Virus record (IMG/VR): IMGVR_UViG_3300024999_000029
Location: 62,001 to 126,000 of that record
From: a virus
DNA length: 64,000 nt
Strand: one strand, 5' to 3'
Each line of letters starts with the position of its first letter. Within the stretch, counting starts at the first letter, position 1. The position numbers and the translations under genes were made by a program. Positions 15,458 to 23,342 of this stretch are shown here, piece by piece. The notes under the pieces are model-generated. The model saw only the letters and a list, made by a program, of their open reading frames with translations. It was not told the DNA's origin and did no database searches.

Positions 15458-16591
15458 TTATAGATACATTTTTAAATTAGCCTTTATTGCAAATGCCCAC
15501 TGTTCTACTAATTCAACAGTTTTAATGTATGCTTTCTTTTCATTAGGTGGTAATTCGTTTATATGTCCAGCTAAATAAGCCAATCCACCAACTTGAGAAA
15601 TAAAATTCTCAATCTTAGCACAGAACAGTATCGCATCGTCTTTCAGTTTCCTACTATGTTGTTCTTCTGGAGAAATATCGACCATAGATTTAATTTGCTT
15701 CTCTAATTCCCCCATCTTCTCAACTTTTACATCATATTCTCTTTTTAGTTTATTGTAGTATCCCTCATTATCTTTTATCTTTTGTTTTAGTTCTTCGTAA
15801 TCTTTAGGAGCTTTCTCAACTGTAGGTCTTTCTTCTAGCTCCATCTTTAGTAATTCAATTTCATCTTGTAAATTGATTTGTTCTTTTAGTTTTGCTTGTA
15901 GTTGATCCTTTTCTCGTTCAAGTAAAGTCTTTTCTTTAACTAGTTGTTCGGTTTGCTTTTGTGTTAATTCTGGAATTTTATCCTTTCCAATATCCTGAAA
16001 CATTTTCTCTTGTTCATCTGGAGATAGTTTAGCCCATACCTTATATGCAGTAGTAGCACTAAGTTGATCTGTCTCAACTAAATCTTGGAGTTCGGGGATT
16101 AGGGTTAAGAGTTTTTTGTAGTCTTGCAGTTGTTGTTGTGATATCCCAAAGTCAGAAGCTAAATCTTTTTGAGTTTTCCCATTAAGATTATCTGTATCGG
16201 TAATTCCAGCACTACCTTTTCTTATTCCATATAGCCTCTCTAATTCTTGAATACACCTAGCAAACTTCATAGAATTAGTATTACCAATGCCTCGCTGCCT
16301 GAGATTAGTTTCTAGAAGATTTTTTAATATCATATCTTCTTTTGACCATCTAGTAGAATCTTCGTATAGCTGAAGTCTATAAGGCACAGCTTCAATACCT
16401 AATTCTTCACATGCTCTAACTCGTTGATGTCCAGATACTATTACTTTGTCCTGAGTAATTACTATTGGTTCAATTACTCCACTCGTCTTGACTGATTCTA
16501 GAAACTCTTTCCAGTTGTCACCATGAATATCATCAAAAAATTCATTGTTTCTAGTATGGGGGATAAGTTTATTTACTTCAATTGTTTCCAT
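15458..16591 (-). CDS. parB: ParB-like partition protein, 377 aa
   Basis: The start at 16591 is preceded by GAGGAAACTT; a longer frame upstream lacks an RBS. The N-terminal ParB/Srx CTPase-type domain carries 'IVSGHQRVRACEELG' with the GHQR signature at about residues 54-57. A central HTH follows (KTQKDLASDFGISQQQLQDY, about residues 125-145). A long coiled coil (about 220-300) precedes the C-terminal helices. ParB loads at parS centromere sites and, with a ParA-type motor, segregates plasmids or phage-plasmids. No ParA is visible in this window; it may lie outside. The gene is downstream of a tyrosine recombinase gene on the same strand. Confidence 0.85.
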   Translation of the reverse strand: METIEVNKLIPHTRNNEFFDDIHGDNWKEFLESVKTSGVIEPIVITQDKVIVSGHQRVRACEELGIEAVPYRLQLYEDSTRWSKEDMILKNLLETNLRQRGIGNTNSMKFARCIQELERLYGIRKGSAGITDTDNLNGKTQKDLASDFGISQQQLQDYKKLLTLIPELQDLVETDQLSATTAYKVWAKLSPDEQEKMFQDIGKDKIPELTQKQTEQLVKEKTLLEREKDQLQAKLKEQINLQDEIELLKMELEERPTVEKAPKDYEELKQKIKDNEGYYNKLKREYDVKVEKMGELEKQIKSMVDISPEEQHSRKLKDDAILFCAKIENFISQVGGLAYLAGHINELPPNEKKAYIKTVELVEQWAFAIKANLKMYL

Positions 16592-16656
16592 AAGTTTCCT
16601 CACTCTCTTTATTCTTCTCATTAATAATAATTGAATCAAATTAATTTGTCAATACT

Positions 16657-16670
16657 ATTTTATATTTTAG
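16657..16670 (-). promoter_or_regulatory. Recurrent leader motif CTAAAATATAAAAT
   Basis: Minus-strand copy between the tyrosine recombinase and parB genes, about 65 nt before the parB start. Confidence 0.45.
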
Positions 16671-16681
16671 TTCATTAAAAC

Positions 16682-16716
16682 GCTACGTTTCTATGCAAAA
16701 TACACAGAAATTACGC
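16682..16716. promoter_or_regulatory. Imperfect inverted repeat, candidate recombination or parS-like site
   Basis: Arms GCTACGTTTCT (16682-16692) and AGAAATTACGC (16706-16716) are inverted with 7 of 11 matches around a 13-nt spacer. The site lies between the tyrosine recombinase and parB genes. The geometry fits a core site for an Xer-like recombinase or a ParB-binding site; there is no direct evidence. Confidence 0.3.
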
Positions 16717-16738
16717 TAAACATTATAATAATCCTCAA

Positions 16739-17818
16739 TTACTTCCCGATTTTATCCATTATATTTATAAAGACACCAATATCACATTTTTTTATAGCTG
16801 CAAGTAAATCTTCTTTACTATAATTATCTAACAAACTTAAATCAATATCTTCATCCATTATATAACTCAATTGACTAGTGTAACTTTTGTCACCTTCTGC
16901 ATATGTTTTTATTGTCAAACTTGGGTCGCTATGATGTCCTTGTTTTTGTGTCTTCTTAACATCTTTAGTTAATTTCCAAGCCATATTACATGAGCTTTTT
17001 TTAAGAGAATGTATTCCTATTTTTCTTTCCTCTTTATCAATATTATATTTTTCACAAAATCTACCTAGTATTTCATATAAATAAGTATCGCTTACATTGA
17101 ATATCCTTTTTTTATTATCATCGTCTTTTTTTAGTTGTAATAATTTTTCATAAAACTGATCGCTTATTGCAGTAGGATCTTCGTTTCCACCTTTATCTAT
17201 TACTTTTATAATCCAAACCATTTTCCCAGTTTCAACATCTTCTTCTCTCTTAATATCTTTCCATTTCATATCTAAAACCGCTGATTTTCTAATTCCAGTA
17301 ACGTAACAGGTTTGAAAATATAAAGATGCTATTAATCCCTTACCTCTATAGGTATAAGTTTCTGAAAATTCATATAAGTCTTTTCTTTCTTGATTTGAGA
17401 ATGGAGAATAACTGTCTGGATTATCTTTAAGAGATTTCATGTAAAAAATATTAGGATCAATTTCATTATTTTTTGTATGTAGATATTTAAATAGTGACCT
17501 TAATCCTCCTATTTTAGAATTTATCGTACCATTAGAATTTTTTACTTTACCAATCTTTTTACTTTCTTTTGTTGATAAGTATGTAACAAATAGCTCCACG
17601 TCGTCACTATTTAATTTTTTTAAATCATCCCATGTTAATATACTTAAATCTTTTCCTGTGGTATATTCAAAGAATTCTTTAATATAGCCTTTATAGCTTG
17701 ATTTTGTACAATCACTCTCTTGTTTATCTAAAAACATATTAATGTAGCTATATACAGAATTATTTTTAAATCCTACAACCATTGCTCTCGAACCCTTCAT
17801 TTCCTCTAACTGTGTCAT
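16739..17818 (-). CDS. Tyrosine recombinase, 359 aa
   Basis: ATG start with TTGGAGG. An N-terminal SAM-like core-binding domain (about residues 20-115) precedes a catalytic domain. Candidate active residues are R177 (TGIRKSAV), K209 (VIDKGG), H270-x-x-K273 (HSLKKSS), H295 or H296 (GHHSDPS) and Y306 (IKTYAEG). The canonical HxxR arginine is replaced by lysine. Next to parB and a Rep-like gene, it is more likely to resolve multimers of a plasmid prophage than to integrate. Integration into a host chromosome cannot be excluded. Confidence 0.85.
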   Translation of the reverse strand: MTQLEEMKGSRAMVVGFKNNSVYSYINMFLDKQESDCTKSSYKGYIKEFFEYTTGKDLSILTWDDLKKLNSDDVELFVTYLSTKESKKIGKVKNSNGTINSKIGGLRSLFKYLHTKNNEIDPNIFYMKSLKDNPDSYSPFSNQERKDLYEFSETYTYRGKGLIASLYFQTCYVTGIRKSAVLDMKWKDIKREEDVETGKMVWIIKVIDKGGNEDPTAISDQFYEKLLQLKKDDDNKKRIFNVSDTYLYEILGRFCEKYNIDKEERKIGIHSLKKSSCNMAWKLTKDVKKTQKQGHHSDPSLTIKTYAEGDKSYTSQLSYIMDEDIDLSLLDNYSKEDLLAAIKKCDIGVFINIMDKIGK

Positions 17819-17912
17819 AATATTTCCTCCAATTTTTATATTTAATCTTATTTATAAATTAATTGTAGCAAACTTCCAAATAATAGTCAATACACAAATG
17901 TAAAATATTTAT

Positions 17913-17940
17913 AAAAAAAAGGAATGCCTTGCAGCATCCC
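17913..17940 (-). terminator. Intrinsic terminator after the Spo0E-like gene
   Basis: On the minus strand GGATGC pairs with GCATTCC (one bulged base) around a short loop, followed by a run of at least seven U. It lies immediately after the Spo0E-like stop codon and separates it from the recombinase gene. Confidence 0.75.
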
Positions 17941-17942
17941 CA

Positions 17943-18116
17943 CTACTTCTTATCTGCCTCGTCTTTCATTAGTTTATAATAATCGTTAATTACCTTATCT
18001 AACATATCGTTTATCTTTTTAGTTCTATATGCATCTACTCCCTCAATTTCTATCAGCCTATATAACTCAGTCCTTAGATCATCAATCTTTTTGATGACTT
18101 CTTCTATTTTGTTCAT
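17943..18116 (-). CDS. Spo0E-like aspartyl-phosphate phosphatase, 57 aa
   Basis: The product is two helices: 'IDDLRTELYRLIEIEGVDAY' and 'KINDMLDKVINDYYKLMK'. This is the Spo0E/YnzD family layout: 'LRxxLyxLi', a short turn, then 'LDxxIxxYY'. Family members dephosphorylate Spo0A~P and delay sporulation. The usual 'SQELD' motif is degenerate here (INDMLD), keeping Leu-Asp. The length is typical. The start lies after GGGTG, a weak RBS, and a strong terminator follows the stop. On a mobile element the likely effect is holding the host out of sporulation; that is inference. Confidence 0.7.
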   Translation of the reverse strand: MNKIEEVIKKIDDLRTELYRLIEIEGVDAYRTKKINDMLDKVINDYYKLMKDEADKK

Positions 18117-18202
18117 AATATCACCCTATATTAATTTGCCCAAATATCGTGTTTTTATTTACTGTATTAATATAGAGTGCTAAAAATTATTAATCGTATC
18201 AA

Positions 18203-18436
18203 TTAAACAACATTTTGCATTTGAAACATTTCCTCATTCTCCCACATTTCTTGAACGTCTGCATCTTCAAACCTAAACCAATCCCAAGGTAAAATTAGCA
18301 CCTCTCCTTCAAGCAAAATTGAACATACTATACCATCATTACTTACGTCTACTTCTTCGATGAATGTGCCTTCCAGACCCTTGTAGTCACCGTCAATTAC
18401 CATCACTATCTGATTCTCATAATTTCCATATAACAT
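18203..18436 (-). CDS. Hypothetical KOW/SH3-like protein, 77 aa
   Basis: ATG start after GAGGAGG. Residues 1-45 read as an SH3/KOW-type barrel (NQIVMVIDGDYKGLEGTFIE ... SILLEGEVLILPWDWFRFED), and the C-terminal tail is acidic. Small KOW-like proteins commonly bind RNA or partner proteins. It lies just downstream of the membrane and ATPase module. Function unknown. Confidence 0.55.
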   Translation of the reverse strand: MLYGNYENQIVMVIDGDYKGLEGTFIEEVDVSNDGIVCSILLEGEVLILPWDWFRFEDADVQEMWENEEMFQMQNVV

Positions 18437-18448
18437 ACTAATTCCTCC

Positions 18449-18643
18449 TCAAAATATTTTACTAATAACTACTGGCAATATTCTTACAGATATATATCCC
18501 GCCAATAAAAAACTTGCACAGAATAAATTTAAATTTAGTGATTTTTTATCAACCTCTTTTTCATTTGAAATCCTTAAAATATTAAGAGTGATAACAATTA
18601 ATCCAAATGCCAATGCTAATTTACTAATAATAATATAAGTCAT
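18449..18643 (-). CDS. Two-TM small membrane protein, 64 aa
   Basis: Start at the ATG at 18643, after GGGAGGG; a longer frame lacks an RBS. Two hydrophobic helices (YIIISKLALAFGLIVITLNI and LFCASFLLAGYISVRILPVV) are joined by a charged loop (RISNEKEVDKKS). The topology also suits a holin, but its place next to the VirD4-like ATPase cluster points to a component of that membrane complex. Confidence 0.55.
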   Translation of the reverse strand: MTYIIISKLALAFGLIVITLNILRISNEKEVDKKSLNLNLFCASFLLAGYISVRILPVVISKIF

Positions 18644-18720
18644 ACTAATCCCTCCCAAATATATAATCATGATATTTTAAAACTGTTTCAATAATATAAA
18701 TTCTCACCTTACTCCACATA

Positions 18721-19344
18721 TTACCACTCCTTAATTTGGTTATAATCTTTATAAACATAGTTCAATTCTACTTTCTTGAGTTTATCTATAATCCCCTTAA
18801 CTTTTTCAACATTAGTTGTAACAATGATTATCGGGGGATACTTTTCAAAGTACTTTAAATATTCTTCGCTCTCATAAAAGGCTTCCCAAGATTCTACTTT
18901 ACTATCAAACCTCCTTCCGCTTAAATCAATTTCTATAAAATACCATCTATCAATATTTATCAATATGTCAGGTCTAAATGAATATTTTCGTCCAGAATGT
19001 TTAAAATAATATTGTATTTCCAATTGTACCGATGTGGGGGATTTGTTTCTTATACTACAGTAGAAATCGCTACAAGCTAAACTGTGAGACAACTGAGTAG
19101 GCTTATTGGTATTAGTATAACAAACGCTTAATATATTGCATCCTTTTTTACTTATACAATAAACAAATTCTCCACATTCAGTACAATCAATAACTTTAAT
19201 ATAACCAACTTTTACCATTTGTTTTAATCTGTATTGGCAATTTTTAACAGTTTGGTACAATCTACAAATTCTTTTAGTGTTTAGATATTTTACTAAGTAT
19301 AAATCCTTTAAAAACTTCCTATCTCGCTCAGTTAATCTAATCAC
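18721..19344 (-). CDS. Replication-relaxation family protein, 207 aa
   Basis: GTG start with CAGGAGG. An N-terminal winged helix ('LTERDRKFLKDLYLVKYLNT ... RICRLYQT', then 'YRLKQMVKVGYIKV') is followed by a nuclease-like fold: 'QLSHSLACSDFYCSIR', 'KYSFRPDILINI', 'RWYFIEIDLS'. This matches the replication-relaxation (MobC-related) proteins of Gram-positive plasmids and ICEs, which are found next to TraG/HerA-type ATPases and are thought to help load or melt DNA at transfer. Here it is directly downstream of such an ATPase on the same strand. Confidence 0.7.
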   Translation of the reverse strand: MIRLTERDRKFLKDLYLVKYLNTKRICRLYQTVKNCQYRLKQMVKVGYIKVIDCTECGEFVYCISKKGCNILSVCYTNTNKPTQLSHSLACSDFYCSIRNKSPTSVQLEIQYYFKHSGRKYSFRPDILINIDRWYFIEIDLSGRRFDSKVESWEAFYESEEYLKYFEKYPPIIIVTTNVEKVKGIIDKLKKVELNYVYKDYNQIKEW

Positions 19345-19449
19345 TATATTGCCTCCTGAAATACTATAATGTACTGAGCCGCTTTAACTTTTCAAATCCA
19401 CACGGTTCTAGGCATTCAACTATTAATAAGACAAAGATACTGTCAACAC

Positions 19450-21945
19450 CTATATACACACCTTATCCTTATCAATTCCTTTGCCTTTTATCATCATTGG
19501 TTCTTTAAATAGTTCCTCATAATAGTCTGTCTGTTTAACTCCATATCTGGCAGCACACAAGCTATCTAAATTACTTCTATCAATCTTTTTTCTCTTAGTT
19601 TCTATTGGTGGTAACAACTTTAACACCATTGGATAATTAACATTTTTGTGATGCCAGCTAACTAAAGCAAATCTACTTCTGCTATGTTTGGCATTTAGTT
19701 TTTCCACCTCTTTTAGTTCATCATAAGTATACGGGGAATAAAACTCACTAACCTTGCTAAAATTGTACATACTTGTTGGCATCATTAATATACTGACTCC
19801 TGCCGATCTTAAATTCTCAAACATGCGTCCAAAAATATCAACCGAGTGGATATAAAATACGTATTTGAGCCTCCATTTACGTGACGCAATTATATTATCT
19901 GTTAGCAAAAGCACAATATTGGGAAATTTGTTGAATTCATCAATTAATAAGTGGCATTGTTTTCTTTTATCTTCTGGAATATCATATCTACTACTGGTAA
20001 CAGCCAACCAAAGCTTCTGGACTAGGAATGTCACTATACTGTTTACATTTGAGCCAAATCTACTTTCTGGCACATTTATAATTACGCAATATCCTTCATT
20101 AGCCCATTTAGCAAAATCAATCTTTTCTTTTCCCTTCTTAATTGAGAATAGTTTTTTCATTACTTGGTTATCCATCAACACATTCAATCTGCTTTCTATT
20201 CCTCTTATTGTTTGTGAATTATCTGGCTCATCGTCTATTTTAAATATATCTCTTACAAACGGTATCTGTGTTGGCAAGTTTAAATTATTTAAAAGTTTGT
20301 GTCTTAACTTTTTATCATGTAAGCACTCTCTAACCATTCCTAGGTTACCTTCATTCATAAATACCAGTTGTGCAACATCACACAGCATCTTGCTCATTAA
20401 TGGTGTTAGCATTTGCTCTCTAGATTCAATCTGTATCGTATCCACAAATGTCCTTAAATGACTTGCCATTATTCCCGAAAACTCTTCCATAATTTTAAAT
20501 TTTATTAAATAATTCTCTTCTTTTTTTATTTTCTTCATATAAAAGTCAATGATTTCCCCCCATTCTAGTGGGAGTATGAATTCGTCTGAAGCATAATCTA
20601 AAACTATAATTTTTTCTTCTGGATATTTTTTATCAATAAATGACTTAACATGATCTTTAGTTTTGCCATCTATTGTATCGAATAAAAACACACCATCACC
20701 ATGTTCAATACAGCCTATGGCATAATTTATATTCAAAGTTGTTTTCCCTGCTCCTTGTGGAGCTATGAACATCATAGGCTTACTATTACTATCAGCATCG
20801 CTACCTGTATAAAAAGGTTTGCTAGTGCTTCCTTTATACATTTCTCCTAACTGAACACCTTTCTCGAATAGATCTTTAGGAATATCTAATTCAGCTATGT
20901 TGACGGTGTCTACGATATCCTCATACTGTTTTAACATAGATTCTGAAGGTGTTTTTACTAGTTGTTTAACCTCCTGTGTATTCATAATATATCCACCTTT
21001 GATTTGTCTAGTAATTTGGTTAACTACTTTTGCCTTGCCACACTTCAATGAATTATCTCCATTTAAATCTTGAAATATCGTTTGTGCGTTCCTACTTACA
21101 TTCTGGATAGTTAAATTGCTGTTGCTTTTGATATATAAATTCACATTTGTATTAAACCCATCAAAAACTCCTTTGTGTTTTGAATTTGTAGATAAATCTT
21201 TTGCAAAATTCTCTTTCTCTTTTTTGGCATTAACAGCTTCTTCTCCACAAATTACTAAAGTTACTGCGTTCATCATCAAGTCTAAATGGTATAAAACAAA
21301 GTCACCAAGCTTATCTATAATCTCAAAGATATTATTGTAGTTTTGTATATTTCCAGTAGTAGCATACTTATCATAATTAGTCTGCCATTTATCCGCCCAC
21401 TGATAATCAAACATTGGCTGCATCACATATTGAACTAAAATCTTATCATCTTCATGCTGAATATCTTTGTGCAGAACTATTAAGCTATCACTAATGTTAA
21501 CTCCATCGTCATTGTTTAAACTGAATATCCAGTTGTTTTTATATTTATAACTTTGCTTATAGCAATTTACGAAATCCTTTGTATAATCTTCAACTTCAAT
21601 AATGTCGCTTTTATCTAGCAGAAATCTAAGCTTATTTAGAAATACAGATTTATACATTGTAGGGATTGCGTAACAATACTGAATTTTATCTTTGGTATAT
21701 AAAATCTCATAGCATATGGGTTGTTCAGGATAATATACTAATTCTTTCGTTTCTTTCCTTAATTCAATCCTGTCTAATAATGGCTTATTGAATTTAGCCA
21801 ATGTATTAATAACTTTTTCAAAAGCTTTTCCATTGTATCCAGTCTTATATGAATTGATTTTTAATAGTGAGTACGGGGCATTTTCAATCTTAAATTTTCT
21901 AGGTATGCAATCTAGTACCCACGATATATTTTTAGCTAATTCCAT
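19450..21945 (-). CDS. TraG/VirD4/HerA-like DNA-translocation ATPase, 831 aa
   Basis: The start overlaps the stop of the preceding gene (TAATG), so translation is coupled. A roughly 320-residue N-terminal region of unknown fold precedes an ATPase domain with Walker A 'IAPQGAGKTTLNIN' (about residues 394-407) and Walker B 'HLLIDEFNKF' (about 662-671). The segment 'IIASRKWRLKYVFYIHSVDI' afterwards resembles the sensor region of conjugative coupling proteins. Such hexameric pumps drive DNA through a membrane channel. No transmembrane helix is evident in this protein; the neighbours supply them. An internal ATG (residue 321) has its own AAAGGTGG site, so a shorter ATPase-only form is possible. 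Confidence 0.8.
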   Translation of the reverse strand: MELAKNISWVLDCIPRKFKIENAPYSLLKINSYKTGYNGKAFEKVINTLAKFNKPLLDRIELRKETKELVYYPEQPICYEILYTKDKIQYCYAIPTMYKSVFLNKLRFLLDKSDIIEVEDYTKDFVNCYKQSYKYKNNWIFSLNNDDGVNISDSLIVLHKDIQHEDDKILVQYVMQPMFDYQWADKWQTNYDKYATTGNIQNYNNIFEIIDKLGDFVLYHLDLMMNAVTLVICGEEAVNAKKEKENFAKDLSTNSKHKGVFDGFNTNVNLYIKSNSNLTIQNVSRNAQTIFQDLNGDNSLKCGKAKVVNQITRQIKGGYIMNTQEVKQLVKTPSESMLKQYEDIVDTVNIAELDIPKDLFEKGVQLGEMYKGSTSKPFYTGSDADSNSKPMMFIAPQGAGKTTLNINYAIGCIEHGDGVFLFDTIDGKTKDHVKSFIDKKYPEEKIIVLDYASDEFILPLEWGEIIDFYMKKIKKEENYLIKFKIMEEFSGIMASHLRTFVDTIQIESREQMLTPLMSKMLCDVAQLVFMNEGNLGMVRECLHDKKLRHKLLNNLNLPTQIPFVRDIFKIDDEPDNSQTIRGIESRLNVLMDNQVMKKLFSIKKGKEKIDFAKWANEGYCVIINVPESRFGSNVNSIVTFLVQKLWLAVTSSRYDIPEDKRKQCHLLIDEFNKFPNIVLLLTDNIIASRKWRLKYVFYIHSVDIFGRMFENLRSAGVSILMMPTSMYNFSKVSEFYSPYTYDELKEVEKLNAKHSRSRFALVSWHHKNVNYPMVLKLLPPIETKRKKIDRSNLDSLCAARYGVKQTDYYEELFKEPMMIKGKGIDKDKVCI

Positions 21946-22307
21946 TATCCATGCACTCCCATTCTCACTAAGACATTAAAAATTCTAAACAATAAAAGTA
22001 TAAATGAAACAAATAGCAATTGCTGAGTATCTTCTGGCTTTCCTTTGAACATTACTCTAACACACAGGTATGTCATCCATCCTACAATTCCAATACATAT
22101 AACTGCTAATAACTGATCTAATAGATTCATAAAAAATGGATACATAAAGTTCAATTTTTCCTGAATTTTTATATTTACAGTGTTTCCTATAGTATCTAGT
22201 TTCTCCGCTATCTTTTGATCAATCTGATTTCCTACTGAAGACTTTAGTTCATTAACTTTATTTATTGCATCCATTCTAAATTGGCTAATTCCACTAAATA
22301 TATCCAT
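21945..22307 (-). CDS. Membrane protein of the ATPase module, 120 aa
   Basis: An amphipathic, coiled-coil-like N-terminal half (INKVNELKSSVGNQIDQKIA) is followed by two transmembrane helices (LLDQLLAVICIGIVGWMTYL and QQLLFVSFILLLFRIFNVLV). Its stop overlaps the ATPase start, suggesting the two act together, for example as a channel or anchor subunit. No family recognised. Confidence 0.65.
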   Translation of the reverse strand: MDIFSGISQFRMDAINKVNELKSSVGNQIDQKIAEKLDTIGNTVNIKIQEKLNFMYPFFMNLLDQLLAVICIGIVGWMTYLCVRVMFKGKPEDTQQLLFVSFILLLFRIFNVLVRMGVHG

Positions 22308-22315
22308 ATAATCAC

Positions 22316-22576
22316 CTATCTCATATTTCTTAAAATTTCATTACATATCTTATCAGTCATTTGTATAATAATTGGAATACCCCTTCCAAATAAGTAGCCT
22401 ATGAATGCTGTGGTCACTCCAGCATATGGATTTCCACCACTCATTCCTCCAGATCCACCAGTTCTACTTCTAATTATCTTTATGGCATTGCTGAACAAAG
22501 TAAAAGCTAACGCTAATTTTAAAATTCCAAATAAATATGGGGATAATGAATTAAATATAACTGAAAATAAATCCAT
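22316..22576 (-). CDS. Small two-TM protein with glycine-rich loop, pilin-like, 86 aa
   Basis: A hydrophobic helix (SPYLFGILKLALAFTLFS) is followed by a basic, glycine-rich segment (RSRTGGSGGMSGGNPYAG) and a second hydrophobic helix (VTTAFIGYLFGRGIPIIIQM). The size and two-helix layout recall VirB2/TrbC-type pilins and PrgF-like subunits of Gram-positive T4SS, though no cleavable signal is clear. It is the second gene of the membrane/ATPase operon and its start overlaps the stop of the gene before it. Confidence 0.6.
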   Translation of the reverse strand: MDLFSVIFNSLSPYLFGILKLALAFTLFSNAIKIIRSRTGGSGGMSGGNPYAGVTTAFIGYLFGRGIPIIIQMTDKICNEILRNMR

Positions 22577-22716
22577 TACTTCTTCCTCCTTTTTGGATTA
22601 TCTATGTTTTTAATTTCTTTTTTAATGATTGGTAAACCTAATTGCGTTAGCTTAAACAGTACGTAACCTAAACACAGAGTTCCTATGACGTTTGATACAC
22701 TTATCAAATTTTCCAT
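22576..22716 (-). CDS. Single-pass membrane peptide, 46 aa
   Basis: The ATG at 22716 is preceded by AAAGGAG. One hydrophobic helix (VSNVIGTLCLGYVLFKLTQL) is followed by a lysine-rich tail (IKKEIKNIDNPKRRKK). It is the first gene of the leftward membrane/ATPase operon. A promoter-like TTGTGA-18-TATATT lies upstream on the minus strand (about 22735-22765). Likely a small subunit of the same complex. Confidence 0.55.
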   Translation of the reverse strand: MENLISVSNVIGTLCLGYVLFKLTQLGLPIIKKEIKNIDNPKRRKK

Positions 22717-22795
22717 AATCTTCATATCTCCTTTATGAATATAAAATATAAAATTGCACATAATATTATCACAATACTTTATCGGAGGTGATTAG

Positions 22796-22867
22796 ATGTT
22801 CACATTAACATTAGTAAGTTTAGGAGTAATTTTCGTAAGTGATGTAGTTACAATGTTCGTTAAATAA
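22796..22867 (+). CDS. Hydrophobic micropeptide, 23 aa
   Basis: A strong CGGAGGTGATTAG site precedes an ATG. The product is one hydrophobic helix (FTLTLVSLGVIFVSDVVTMF) ending in lysine. It is the first gene of the rightward half, followed by a bidirectional terminator, so it forms a small transcription unit of its own. Possible roles include a membrane toxin or regulatory peptide; neither is shown. Confidence 0.5.
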   Translation: MFTLTLVSLGVIFVSDVVTMFVK

Positions 22868-22884
22868 TTAAATTTAATTTACTT

Positions 22885-22909
22885 TAGCATCTCAATGGTG
22901 CTATTTTTT
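22885..22909 (+). terminator. Intrinsic terminator after the micropeptide
   Basis: Stem TAGCA / TGCTA (22885-22889, 22899-22903) followed by six T. It also lies at the 3' end of the convergent minus-strand regulator gene, so it may act in both directions. Confidence 0.65.
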
Positions 22910-23150
22910 ATATTGTTTTTATTTTTTCAATTCCAGCATTTGTGATGTAATAAGTTTTTGAATTATGATCTACTGCACCCTCTTTGACAAATCCTAGTAA
23001 ATTTAATACTTTAAAGGTTATTCGTATCTTATTGGTTGAAAGATTAATCAATTCTTCTATTCTTTTAATAGTGCATGATTGCATTTGTGATATAAAACCA
23101 TTATCTTTCATTATTATTAGAATTCTAAAGTCATTTTTACTTAGCGTCAC
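22908..23150 (-). CDS. Winged-helix regulator, 80 aa
   Basis: GTG start with a strong AAGGAGGTG. Winged-helix pattern: 'NDFRILIIMKDNGFISQMQS', 'IKRIEELINLSTNKIRITFK' (recognition helix region) and 'GFVKEGAVDHNSKTYYITNA' (wing). It is transcribed away from the strong sigma-A promoter at 23290, the arrangement of a phage control region. It may repress the rightward genes or control its own synthesis. Confidence 0.7.
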   Translation of the reverse strand: MTLSKNDFRILIIMKDNGFISQMQSCTIKRIEELINLSTNKIRITFKVLNLLGFVKEGAVDHNSKTYYITNAGIEKIKTI

Positions 23151-23270
23151 AACTTCACCTCCTTGTTTAACTTACCACTCATTTACTGTTGCTTTATATT
23201 CTATATCTATTGCATTAATATGGTTAATATGCCAGTACATTACAAATTAATTTAATTATATTTTTATAAA

Positions 23271-23284
23271 CTAAAATATAAAAT
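23271..23284 (+). promoter_or_regulatory. Recurrent leader motif CTAAAATATAAAAT
   Basis: Plus-strand copy directly upstream of the sigma-A-type promoter of the first early gene. Here it could serve as an UP-like AT-rich element. Confidence 0.4.
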
Positions 23285-23289
23285 AGTTG

Positions 23290-23319
23290 TTGACAAGTAA
23301 TGGTAATATATATTATAAT
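23290..23319 (+). promoter_or_regulatory. Sigma-A-type promoter for the rightward genes
   Basis: TTGACA (23290-23295), an 18-nt spacer, then TATAAT (23314-23319): a consensus housekeeping promoter 24 nt before the start of the 56-aa gene. It is the best vegetative promoter seen in the window and faces away from the wHTH regulator gene. Confidence 0.85.
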
Positions 23320-23342
23320 TAACATGAAGCGAGGTACATTAT

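Noticed and set aside
18449-18643. Holin
   Set aside because: The two-TM topology fits, but no endolysin is nearby and the gene belongs to the leftward ATPase/membrane cluster, far from late genes.
19865-20461. 198-codon open frame on the plus strand
   Set aside because: It lies antisense inside the VirD4/HerA-like ATPase gene, has no RBS and a composition that mirrors the coding strand.
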